Shown one piece after another: positions 1 through 14,900 of a stretch of DNA of 32,500 nt. The DNA is taken from assembly GCA_012295275.1 (NCBI GenBank), contig CM022669.1, positions 9,164,989-9,197,488 of the forward strand, given 5' to 3'. The stretch comes from Chrysomallon squamiferum (Eukaryota > Mollusca > Gastropoda > Neomphalida > Peltospiridae). Made by a program: the position numbers and the translations under genes. Numbering within the stretch: the first letter of the stretch is position 1; every line of letters starts with the position of its first letter. The notes under the pieces are model-generated. The model worked only from the letters and a program-made list of their open reading frames with translations, searched no databases and had not been told where the DNA came from.

Positions 1-61
1 TGTGTTGTTAACACAGATTGTTTTATACAATTATATCAGTGTAAAAACAGATATTGTTTTA

Positions 62-450
62 TACATGAAAGTTTAACTGTGTAAGGAAAGTTTATAACAA
101 CTTTGTTCAGAAATATCGTCCTTTCCTTTCCATATTTTATTTCAGTGTTGACGACTAAAACAGTGCAAACGTAACATTTCTATAATTCATTCGCTTTCTA
201 TTTTTATTTCTTATCACTCAGTACAATCCAGACTGATATGTATTCGCTGTATCAATTTAAAAAGTGTGTGTATAAATCTGCTAATACTGATTTGATATCT
301 GCTAAGAAAGAAATGATAAAACAGGGTTCACTGGTTTGAACATTTGTTACATGCAAACTGGGACGAGCATGTAGTATATAATATCTCTTTTCTCTGTTAC
401 CTATTAAAGAATATCCTCTTTCATGAATAATATAATAACTATTTCAGTTA
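62..450. repeat. Left copy of duplicated 5' flank
   Basis: This stretch aligns almost base for base with about 8312-8725. Shared landmarks are TTTAACTGTGTAA at the left edge, the CAGTACAATCCAGACTGATA block, and the CATGCAAACTGGGACGAG block near 350. It is the distal 5' flank of the HogA/HogB segmental duplication. Bases 1-61 do not align to the other copy, so a duplication edge or decayed junction lies near 62. I see no exon here. Confidence 0.8.
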
Positions 451-463
451 TATGTCACATACA

Positions 464-464
<1 letters not shown>

Positions 465-529
<65 letters not shown>

Positions 530-560
530 CATACATACATATATATACATACATACATAA
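465..560. repeat. (ATAC)n microsatellite
   Basis: A run of ACAT/ATAC tetranucleotides with a few TATA interruptions. The counterpart in the other duplicated unit is a short, degenerate ACAT stretch at about 9808-9860, so the array expanded or contracted after duplication. Short His/Tyr ORFs across it are repeat artefacts. Confidence 0.9.
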
Positions 561-785
561 TCACACGGTACATACGTAGATACATTTGGATATGCACACA
601 GAGATTCAGTAATGATATTTATACATACTGCTATATGTATATATTAGTATATATGTATACATACCTACATATATTTACACCATCACACCCCTTTCATATG
701 TATATATAGAGAGCCATAAATTTCATTTCGCATTTGTAATTTTCATGTTCACCTTCTACAGAATAAAAAGTATAAAATATCTGAC

Positions 786-789
<4 letters not shown>

Positions 790-846
<57 letters not shown>

Positions 847-1010
847 GAGATAGATACACTTACGCACATAAACACATACAGACACACAGACACATATATA
901 GACTTACAGACAGATATCAAGATAAATAAACAGACAGATAGACAGAACGATAGATAAAGAGATACAGATAAACACATTTTATACACATTCTTACACAAAC
1001 ACATACAGAC
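790..1010. repeat. (GATA)n/(CAGA)n microsatellite tract
   Basis: GATA repeats run straight into CAGA repeats (about 793-848), followed by degenerate CACA/GATA sequence up to the SINE head. No coding signal is visible; the Cys/Leu/Ser-rich minus-strand ORF over it is repeat-encoded. Confidence 0.85.
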
Positions 1011-1017
1011 AAAGAAT

Positions 1018-1335
1018 GGCGTGCTTCGTGGGAAGCGATGATTACCCTCGGTTATTGAGCAAACGATTTTTTTTTAAGGTTGTCTCGATGGCCGAACGGT
1101 AAGATCGTCAGCCTTCGGAGTGCGGGCGAACGAGTGTCGTAAGTTCGAGTCTCGTCAGCGGCATCTGACGGGTTTTTTGAGATCGTGATTGGACTTTGTC
1201 ATCCTGCGCCAGTGCGTTCTCGAATATTGTCTATGTGCAGAGACCAGTGAGACCTACTTAAGACAGAGAATGTTCAAAATCCTAAACTACATAAACACAT
1301 AGATAGATAGATAGATAGATGGATAGATATAGAGA
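1018..1335 (+). mobile_element. tRNA-derived SINE, copy 1
   Basis: The element starts with GTGCTTCGTGGGAAGCGATG, the same head as the copy at 7074. It carries Pol III promoter boxes: a box A-like TGGCCGAACGG at 1089-1099 and a box B-like AGTTCGAGTCT at 1142-1152. The box spacing and box A sequence resemble a Ser/Leu-type (long variable arm) tRNA. A shared non-tRNA body follows (TGATTGGAC, then CCTGCGCCA) and the 3' tail is (GATA)n at about 1300-1335. It is absent from the matching HogB flank, so it inserted after the duplication or was lost there. Calling it a SINE rests on the two shared copies plus the boxes; the family name is unknown. Confidence 0.75.
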
Positions 1336-1398
1336 GAGCAAGATAGATGAACAGAGAGATAGTTAGGTGGATAGATAGATAGATAGATAGACAGACAG

Positions 1399-1854
1399 AT
1401 AGAAAAACGGATAGAGAAATATCATTTGTTAAAGTAGTAAATATTTCAAGTCAAGTTATTACGAGTTAGCGGTTGTCATTTGTCATTTGGAGATTATCAT
1501 CATCAAAATTATAACAAATCGTATCATTCTACCATTTACCATTAAAATATAAGTAAATTTTAGAAACCAGTATATATATTTGTAACGTACCTTTCAGGGA
1601 AAAACAACAACAAAATAAACAAAAAACATTCTAATTTTAATTAAGGAAATCAATTTGTTGACATCCAAACTGCCTCTAGAATGTAAAATACGCGAATTTT
1701 AATAGGCGCAGGCATGTCATACCTGAATACGTAGACACTTTTATGTTTTTATTATGTTATTATTTACGATTCTGTCAAATGTTTTATAAAATAAAACTTG
1801 GTTCATTAATTTTCAACATAAATACAAGTCACCATATCAACAACGCAGGAAAAG
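1399..1854 (+). promoter_or_regulatory. HogA proximal 5' flank, conserved with HogB
   Basis: From about 1399 to the start codon this aligns with 9968-10534. Shared blocks include GTAGTAAATATTTCAAGTCA, AACTGCCTCTAGAATG and the sequence around the TATA box. HogB has a private insertion of about 120 bp inside the block (10209-10325). Conservation in both copies fits a retained promoter, although a recent duplication would also leave it. Confidence 0.55.
1785..1791 (+). promoter_or_regulatory. Candidate TATA box of HogA
   Basis: TATAAAA lies 70 bases before the HogA start codon and the same motif lies 67 bases before the HogB start codon (10468). If used, transcription would start about 30 bases downstream, giving a 5' UTR of roughly 40 bases. 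In an AT-rich genome one TATAAAA means little; the shared position in both paralogues is the support. Confidence 0.45.
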
Positions 1855-6596
<4,742 letters not shown>

Positions 6597-6860
6597 TCTC
6601 GGTTTTTATTTTTTGGGTATGTCTTGATAATGATGAAGAGATACGAAATAAAACAGATATCTGAGAAAGTCATCCGGTTGGTCTCTAATTTTTGACTTAA
6701 TGAGGGAACAATAAGTTCAAATTTACATGCTGTTTCACATTTATACTTGGTGAGGTACTTAGCTGCATGAAGACCTATGGTCCTTCTTATTTTTCTAAAA
6801 ATGACACAAGCTGGTCTCATAAAACATGAAACAAATATATTAACTGTTTAATAGCAAAGT
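6597..6860 (+). other. HogA 3' UTR and duplicated 3' flank
   Basis: Aligns with 15381-15660 and marks the right part of the segmental duplication. Homology fades after the shared TAATAGCAAAGTGAA block near 6850. Confidence 0.75.
6647..6652 (+). terminator. Polyadenylation signal AATAAA, HogA
   Basis: AATAAA about 51 bases after the HogA stop codon, at the same distance as in HogB (15432). It implies a short 3' UTR. Confidence 0.6.
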
Positions 6861-6884
6861 GAAAAATACAAATTATTTTCAAGT

Positions 6885-6975
6885 GCTCGACGGCATCAAT
6901 AGACATAAGCTCAGTCTTACAATCTGATGGGATTATAATCTCGTCAACGGCATCTGACTTGGTCTGTGACGTTAG
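6885..6975 (+). mobile_element. Possible SINE fragment
   Basis: ATCTCGTCAACGGCATCTGAC at 6939-6959 nearly matches GTCTCGTCAGCGGCATCTGAC just after box B in SINE copy 1. The rest of the stretch is too decayed to align by eye. It lies just upstream of SINE copy 2. Confidence 0.35.
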
Positions 6976-7070
6976 TATGTAAAAAAATCCTCACAAAGAA
7001 AAAATTAAATTAAATTTAAAAAAAGGAAAAGAATTTCAGATGCATGCATACAATTACGAAAGACAAAACG

Positions 7071-7310
7071 AACGGTGTGCTTCGTGGGAAGCGATGTCTA
7101 CCCTTGAAAACTGAGGAACCATTCTAGGTTTGTCTCGGTTGCCGAACGGAAACGTTGTCTGGCTTCGGAGTGCGAATGGGTGCCATACGTTCGAGTCTCG
7201 GCGGGGTTAGTAAGATCGTGATTGGACGTAGCCGTCCTGCGCCAATGTCTATGTACAGAGGCGGAGAATATTCAAATCCTAACATAGATACATACATATA
7301 CATACATGCA
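7071..7310 (+). mobile_element. tRNA-derived SINE, copy 2
   Basis: Same head as copy 1 (GTGCTTCGTGGGAAGCGATG at 7077-7096), box A-like TTGCCGAACGG (7139-7149), box B-like CGTTCGAGTCT (7188-7198) and the same TGATTGGAC body. The tail is ACAT-rich instead of GATA. It is shorter than copy 1, lacking part of the body after box B and near CCTGCGCCA. Overlapping ORFs on both strands are not genes. Confidence 0.75.
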
Positions 7311-7736
7311 GAACATAGAGAAACCAGAACCAACTCTCCCGATGTCAGCCACTCAAATGAGAAACAAGATATTCAATGCCTCGTGAATTCCAGGTCTTTA
7401 CGAGAACGCACGAATAACGTCCATTCCAAACTGTGCGAGAAAACATTTCACTTCACAAGAAGTTGAAAATACTGTGAGGACAGACACGGACGTAGTGTGA
7501 CAAATGTGGTTTTGTTTATTTCTATACATTTATTTAAAGCATTTGCGACGTCTTCTTCTTCATTGGCATTTGCTTCATTGATGACGTCTTATGTACTTAC
7601 GACTTGTAACTTGTACGGATGTTTCAACCGAACCATGTTGTAAATCGAGTCGTGGCTGTACGCTCTCTGAACTTCAGTTTATCGAATGTCACGTTTGTAG
7701 TAACACACACAAATGTAGTTTATGCATCGTGTACAG
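7311..7736. other. Spacer before the orphan Hint exon
   Basis: No alignable counterpart in the HogA or HogB introns. It contains a short cysteine-dense reading frame (7591-7740), discussed in the findings. There is only a poor pyrimidine tract before the AG at 7735-7736. Confidence 0.5.
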
Positions 7737-7942
7737 GTTTGTACGTACCAGTCACAGAGACAGGAACTCTTGTTGTCGATGGAATTTTAGCTTCATGTCA
7801 TGGTTTCGTTGATCACGACTTTGAACACTTCATCCTCGCTCTATTCCGCTGGTTTCCGTGGCTACTGGAACCTTGGCAAGAAGACGGATATAGTCCAATA
7901 ATAGAAGGAATGAGATATCTGGGTACGTTGCTGATTCCTTGA
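7737..7942 (+). CDS. Orphan third copy of the Hint terminal exon
   Basis: An uninterrupted homologue of exon 7, preceded by TGTACAG and ending in TGA. It has the same incoming phase as exon 7 and no frameshift. It encodes G-L-Y-V-P-V-T-E-T-G-T-L-V-V-D-G, then A-S-C-H-G and the same W-L-L, I-E-G-M-R-Y-L-G-T-L-L-I-P tail, about ten residues shorter at the C-terminus. Spliced to HogA exon 6 it would give a 271-residue protein in frame. It keeps the Hedgehog-like Cys in A-S-C, which is Asn in HogA and HogB. No exons 1-6 of a third gene lie near it. It is either an alternative last exon of HogA or the remnant of a third paralogue; the intact frame argues against old decay. Confidence 0.65.
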
Positions 7943-8311
7943 AATGTCGACACAAAATGAAATCCCTATAATATGTTGTTTTCTTTTATTTGTTCATTTA
8001 TTGTTATTCTTGTTGGTGTTGCTGTTGTTGTTGTTCTTCTTCTTCTTCGTCTTCTTCTTCTTCTTATTATTATTACTAAATATTTATTTATTTATTATTG
8101 TTTATTTGTTTATTATGAATTTGTCAGGAAACGACATTTATACATTTTTTGTTATAAATGAGTTGTGCTAGGTACAGCGATAATTTTGTCAAATGTTATT
8201 AAATTTGAGCTATTACTTTACATTTAAAGTAACTTTAATTTAAACTATTTAAATCTGGTTTATTTTTAGTTTCGGCTCTTTGTTTTTACCCTTGGACACT
8301 GTTTCCCTTAC
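7943..8311. other. Spacer with CTT/TTA repeats
   Basis: A short CTT/TTG/TTA trinucleotide run (8020-8100) and AT-rich sequence. There is no AATAAA close behind the orphan exon. Confidence 0.6.
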
Positions 8312-8725
8312 AACATAAATGTTTAACTGTGTAAAGAAAGTTCATAATAACTTGCTTCAGTAGTTTTTTTTTCTCTTCCTTCCAATATTTTATTTCTGTG
8401 TTCTATAATGTTCACGACTAAAACAGTACCTACGTAACATTTCTATAATTCGTTCGTTTGTCTCTTTTTTATTTCTTATCACTCAGTACAATCCAGACTG
8501 ATATGTATTCGTTGTATCTATTTAAAAAGTGTGTGTAAAATCTACTAATACTGATTTGATATCTGCTAAGAATGAAATGATAAAACAGGGTACACTGGTT
8601 TGAACATTTGTTACATGCAAACTGGGACGAGTATGTAGTATGTAATTTCACTTTTTTCTCTGTTCTCTATTAAAGAATATCTTCTTTCATGTATAATATT
8701 ATAACTATTTCAGTTATATCGTCAC
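8312..8725. repeat. Right copy of duplicated 5' flank
   Basis: Aligns with 62-450, including CAGTACAATCCAGACTGATA and CATGCAAACTGGGACGAG. It sets the start of the second duplication unit. Homology stops at ATCGTCAC, where a block missing from the first unit begins. Confidence 0.8.
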
Positions 8726-9803
8726 TTACGTTTTAAAATCTTAAAATCTTTACAATACCTTTTTCTTTTTTCTTTTTTTTTTCTTTTTTTTCTTTTTTTG
8801 GACGTTTTTTATACTAAGCCGAAAATTAAATGTAATTCAGTTCCTCTTTTATGCCACATCAGAAAATATTTCATTTGATAGTTGGTGAAAGGTGAAGAAA
8901 GCGGCTCAGTCTTTCAAAGACACATTGCATTAATGAATCAATTTAAATGATTATATCTACATTGTGACGAAGGATAGAAAAATAAAACAATGGTTATCTA
9001 AAATTAAGACAGACACTGTTATTCAGCCAAGAGAGATTTAATTATGTATTGGGTTCTTAGACAGAAAAAATATCATAGTAACTGAAACCAGTCGACGAAG
9101 TAAAGTGTGTAAAATAGTCTTACTCCGTCCTTGCTCTGTAGAAGACAGATTAGAGTTGTTGCCAGACAAAAATGTCACGATTATTTAAACTACACTTTTT
9201 TTTCTTACACAGAAAGTCTTTTCTAATGACAAAACCTTTTAACGAATTATTTAAAATACAGGAGATACACAAAGGAAGCGTACTTACTTCTTATAAACAC
9301 AATAGACATTCGTTTCTTAGGCTGACACTAAACAATTTTATAACGCAATGTAGCAAATCCTTCTTATTTATGTATTTCCCATTCAGAGTTGCCAGATTAA
9401 GCACACATTTGGCCTTGTTTTGTACTGTAATGTCAGGTTTCAGAACAAATATTCCAGAATCTTTTGAACGCTGATGCATCCTGTACTGTTTTAGTTACGT
9501 TCTCCTTGCACAGTTTGTGATACACGTTGATCGCATTCAGCGTGATTGATGTGAGGTGACCGCCCTCTAGCTCTCTCTGCCAAACCCTGACAACAGAGAC
9601 AACTCAGAGAACCATGTGAATGACTGTTATTTCTGCCTTGAAGAAAAGGAAAAATAAATATGATATCAGAAATCCACAAAATCCATCGCCTATTGGCCCT
9701 GAACCGCACTCTGTCGTCAGCCCACTAAAGATCTTCAGAGTGAAGGCGATTATCTTAGGACCGGTGGTTCATGCAAATATGGTATCACTATGTAGCTACA
9801 GCG
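8726..9803. other. Insertion of about 1.1 kb private to the HogB flank
   Basis: The HogA flank runs directly from TTATATGTCACATACATATT. The HogB flank has the left half at 8715-8725 and the right half from about 9804, with this block between. Either it inserted here or it was deleted from the HogA unit. The CAC at both edges could be a short target-site duplication. I recognise no transposon protein; a 100-residue frame at 9172-9474 has no motif I know. A more GC-balanced stretch (9490-9770) has no clear exon. Confidence 0.55.
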
Positions 9804-10534
9804 ATCACATACATATTTACATGCATACATATACAATCATAAATACATACCTACAGATATACACACAAACACACAAACACACACACACACACCAATCATA
9901 TACACCCTCACAAACACACACACCACTTTTATATATTTAGAATCACAGACAGATAAACAGACAGTCAGACAGAAAACCGGATAGAGAGAAATAGTGTTTG
10001 TTAAAGTAGTAAATATTTCAAGTCAAGTTATTGCGAGGTAGCAGCTGTCATTTGGAGGCAGATAGTAATAATAATAATTATTATGCTGTTGTTGTTGCTG
10101 TTGTTACTACTACTACTGGTACTCTTATTATTATTATTATTATCATCATCGTATCATTCTGCCAATATAAAATTAGTACATTTTAGAAACCAGTATATAT
10201 TTGTAACATAATTTTCGTGGGATCTGCGACGGACACGCCCACTGACCTGTCAGAAACCTGCCCGTCGTAGACGTGCTTCACAACAGCTTGTTCTGATTAG
10301 CACGTTCATTTTTTTCACTTCACTTCACTTCGTAGAAAAATGTTTAATTAAAAACATTAATTCTAATTAAGCCAATCTGTTAGTCTGACATAAAAACTGC
10401 CTCTAGAATGCAATATAGACAGTTTTATGTTTTATTATGCCATTATTTACAATTTTGTCAAATGTTTTATAAAAAACTTGGTTCATTAATTTTCAGCACA
10501 AACACAAGTCAGCAGATCATCAACGCAGGAAAAG
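9804..10534 (+). promoter_or_regulatory. HogB proximal 5' flank
   Basis: Counterpart of the HogA flank: AGACAGAAAACCGGATAGAG, GTAGTAAATATTTCAAGTCA and AACTGCCTCTAGAATG are shared. It contains a CA/ACAT microsatellite (9808-9925) and a TTA/TTG trinucleotide region (10060-10145). The private GC-rich insert at about 10209-10325 carries GGGATCTGCGACGGACACG. Confidence 0.55.
10468..10474 (+). promoter_or_regulatory. Candidate TATA box of HogB
   Basis: TATAAAA 67 bases before the HogB start codon, in the same sequence context as HogA (AATGTTTTATAAA, then ACTTGGTTCATTAATTTTC). Confidence 0.45.
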
Positions 10535-10577
10535 ATGAATGTGCTGCCTGTTTGTTTCATTACTTTACTATTCGCAG
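10535..10577 (+). CDS. HogB exon 1: signal peptide
   Basis: ATG after CAGGAAAAG as in HogA; MNVLPVCFITLLFA, donor GTAAAT at phase 1. A (CA)n run follows in the intron at 10595-10641. Confidence 0.85.
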
Positions 10578-10593
10578 GTAAATATAAATGTAT

Positions 10594-10646
<53 letters not shown>

Positions 10647-11307
10647 TACACACATACACGTATATAGTTCTGTTTCATTCCTTTTTTTTTTCTTCTCTTC
10701 TTTTCTTTCAGATCATTTTGATATGTAACGTTATTTCTGTTAAAATTTGAATTATATTTTTCTTTATCCCGGTGAATACAAAAATATCGTGTTGATTACA
10801 CATTGCAAAATATTTTCAGTTCGCTTTAGTATTTCTTAGAAGTGTGAATACGAAATAGAGATACACTCTATTCATTTACAATAAAATTTTGATCCACTTT
10901 AAAATATGGACTGTCCCGTTTGCTACTGTAAAACTGAAGCTACAGTAATAAATTAATATTACGTTTTATCTGTAATAATAATGTATTGTCATTAATATTC
11001 ACAGAATTTTGATTATAATAACAGTTTTATTTGATGACTCAGTTTTAGGAACGGTACAAGATAACAAGAGGTTCAGAAAAAGTGGTTAGTGTCAATGTTT
11101 GTTTTGTATTATCTCTTTATCTGTCTGTGTGTATGTTATTCTGTCCTTTCTTCTTTCTCATTTGTTTCTATTTGTTTTCTTCTCCGCGTCTCTCTCATGT
11201 CTTTTTTTTTATTCAGTTTCTGTTTTTCTCTCTTCTTGTATCTTTCTTTGTTTCTCTATGAATTTCTTTCACTTTCTGTGTTTACGTCTTCATCTCTTTC
11301 TAAATTA

Positions 11308-11380
<73 letters not shown>

Positions 11381-11414
11381 TGTATATATTATATGTGTAT
11401 ATATGTGTACGTAG

Positions 11415-11465
<51 letters not shown>

Positions 11466-11662
11466 TGTGATGTTTATAAACTCAAAGAAGATAATTCTGT
11501 GTTTATTTCAGCACGACTGATTGGACGGAAAAGAAGTGTTTGTAAATGTTGATTGTTCAGATTTTGAGATGGTTGCTGAATTGTAACTGTTTCAAAATTT
11601 AATGTCACCAGAACTGCTACTACTACTACTACTACTTCTACTACTACTACTACTACTACTAT

Positions 11663-11706
<44 letters not shown>

Positions 11707-11875
11707 TGAAAACCTGTTTTAAGACCAAGCTAATGCGTCCAGTCTTTATTTCTTTCCTTTCGTCTTTCTTCCGTCGTTTTTTCTTTCTGTTTCTGATGTT
11801 GTTTAGTGAACACTGAATGACGCGTGAATTCTGGATATGACATGTGCACGTGTGTATGTTGTTCTGTGTGCGCGC

Positions 11876-11914
<39 letters not shown>

Positions 11915-14900
11915 TGTGTATGTTAGGCTGTGTGTGTGTGTGTGTGCGTGCAAGGTAAAATGTTGTATTTATTATTATTTAATTCAGGGACATTCCTGTT
12001 AATCTTTATTTGAAATGCTTAATTATTGTTTTCAGGATTCTCAATATTATTGTTGCTATTATTATTATTATTATTACTACTACCATTACTACTATTACTT
12101 TATTTATTTATTTGTTTATTATTATTATCAGGTAGTACCTTATAATTATTGTGCGTGTACCTTGAATGGGGCGAAAATGTACTCACCCAAAGATTCGTGT
12201 GAGTGCGGCTGTGAAGAAAGTTACGAGACAGAAGATAAGTGCTGTAAAGCATGTGAACACAGTAGTTGTTTCCATGGTGACAGTGAAGTTGTGCTAGCAG
12301 ACGGGTCGGTGTTGAAAATGAAGGATCTTGCTGCTGGACGGAAGATTCTGACTGGTGAGTAAATTACGTGCCTCGTCGCTAAGTGAAGATCCTGATTATT
12401 CGTTTCTGAACTTTATTTTTTTTCCCCATCCACTGAAGTGATACCCAGAGGTACCTAGAAATAATGATGTTACCTGAACCTAACTCGCTGTCAGTACGTG
12501 CTTTCTGATGGACGTAACTGTGTGATTGTGAACGTAACACGGTGTGTATATGGACATAGCTCAGAATGTTTGTGGACGTACCTCAGAATGTTTGTGGACG
12601 TAACTCAGTATGATTGTGAACGAAACTCTGTTTGTCGAGGTAACTATATATTTGTAGAGATAACAATATTTGTGGATATAACTCTGTCTGTGGAAGCACG
12701 TATGTACTATGAATGACACTAAGCTATATTCTAGTTCTATGTTATATGGGTGATATAAACCTATGTTGATAGTTCTTTGTTATAAGAGTGATATTAAGCT
12801 ATGTTGATAGTCCTATGTTGTGTGAGTGATATTAACCTATGTTGATAGTCCTATGTTATATGAGTGATATTAACCTGTGTTGATATATCTTTGTTATATG
12901 AGTGATATTAACCTATGTTGATATTTCTAAGTTATATGACTGACACTAACCTATGTTGATAGTTCTTTGTTATCTGAGTGATATCGACCTGGTTTGATAC
13001 TTTTGTGTTCTATCAGTGACAGTTGACTGTGTTAACTTTGTTGTGCTGTGATTTCAGACATGATGCTGTGTTGGTGATGAAAACACAACACTTGTACACA
13101 TAGTGTTCATTTACCTGACAGAAATCATAGTATGTTAACGAATGGAGTATCTGTTTGAATCTAGTTGCATTCACTATCAAATATTTTGATGCTAGTGTAG
13201 AAATTTAAAAGTCATTCCTCTCAATGTTAATAAAGCTCGACAAAAAATAAAAATTAAAATTAAAATAAAAAAAATAAAAAAAAATAAAAAAAAATAAAAA
13301 ATGAAAATGAGTGATACATGTGTCACTAATCTCTATCACGTGTGATTTATTTTTAAGTGGAGAATGGTAAGCGGATATTTTCAGAAGTGAAAACCTTCCT
13401 AAAACGACAGCCAAACGTGAACGTCACATACCGAACGTTAACGACAGAGACAGGAAATCACGTGACCCTCAGTGACGACCATCTGATATTTGTTTCTAAC
13501 AACAACAGGTCTGATGACGCAGGGTACAGGTAAATCTCACATCGAGGCTCTCTCGTGTCTGTCTGTCTGATCGTGTTGCGGTGCTTGTTAATTATAAACT
13601 CGCGACCAGAAGAAATGTTACCGTTGCTGAATTCAAATTTCAGAAATAATGAAAACGAAAAACAAAAATTGAAGTCGAAGCTAAATCAATGTAAAACACA
13701 TAGTCCAAAACGTAACAATAATGTATGAAGAAAACGAGGCCCGCAGACGGCTACGAAGTTTGTTTGTTTTTTGGGGAGGGTCGTGTCAGGCAGTGCGTGA
13801 ATGTACTGAGGTAGTGTGTGGTCTCTGTACTGAGGGAGGGTGTGGTCTCTGTACTGAGGTAGGGTGTGGTCTCTGTTAGTCTTAATCACTGAATCTGAGA
13901 GTTTCTCCTGAGTTCTTCTACCTGCCGTCCATTAAGATGAACGTTTCAGTTTTGTACCACACAGCACGTGGTCAGTTGATGTTATTACTGGATATTGTGT
14001 GGTTGCCATTTTTAGTGTTTATTACCTTTGGCATATATCGCATTCCGTTGATTCTTTTTTTATGTCAACTGGAATGATTTAAATCTATGTAAAATTATCT
14101 TCATCATTGCACTGACTGTATTCTCGGTTAATAAACAGAAATATATAATTTAAAAATGGTATCTTTTAGAAGTTAAGACAAAATTTATAATGAGATACAG
14201 TTGCATACTAAACAAAACAGCTTGACTTCAGTATGTTTTTCATTTAATGTCAGCACTAAATCATGAACACAGTCAAATTTCAGTATAGTAATATGTGAAG
14301 AACACAGTGATCAAAACAGACATGGACATTAAGTCATGAAATATTTCATGATAGCTAATTGTTATATACATATACATACACAAATAACAGCAACACCCAC
14401 GTACAAAAATTCACAAACATAAACACAAAACGAGTAACACACAACCACAAACACACACGTGTTATAACGTACATTTTATTCATAATTTTATAATTTCTGG
14501 AAAAGTAAAAAGAACGAAAATAAATAAAAATAATTTTCACAGATTTTCCATGCTCGTGAAAAGAGGTGATTACATTTTCTCAGCTCGATCGTGTTCCAGT
14601 GGTCTTTGTCCAGAGCAAGTCGTCCAAATATCTTTGTCCGTGAAAGAAGGTATAGAGTAGTAGTAGTAGTAGTAGTAGTAGTAGCAGCACAAGCAGTAGT
14701 AACAGTAGTAGAAGTAGTAGCAGTAGTAGTAAGAGTAGTATGACTAATAGTAGTAGTAATAATAGTGATAGTAGTAATAGTCGTAACCGTAGTAGTAGCA
14801 ATAGTAGTAATTGTAGTAGTAGTAGTTATAATAGTAGTAGTAATAGTAGTTGTAGTGGTAGTAGTAGTAGCAGCAGCAACAGCAGTAATTGCAGTAGTAG

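Noticed and set aside
1081-1170. A functional Ser/Leu tRNA gene
   Set aside because: Box A and box B are present but the acceptor stem does not pair convincingly, and a shared non-tRNA body and tail follow, so SINE fits better.
11474-11953. 159-codon minus-strand frame rich in His-Thr and Val
   Set aside because: Runs across GT and CTA microsatellites and HogB exon 3 on the opposite strand; no conserved counterpart in HogA.
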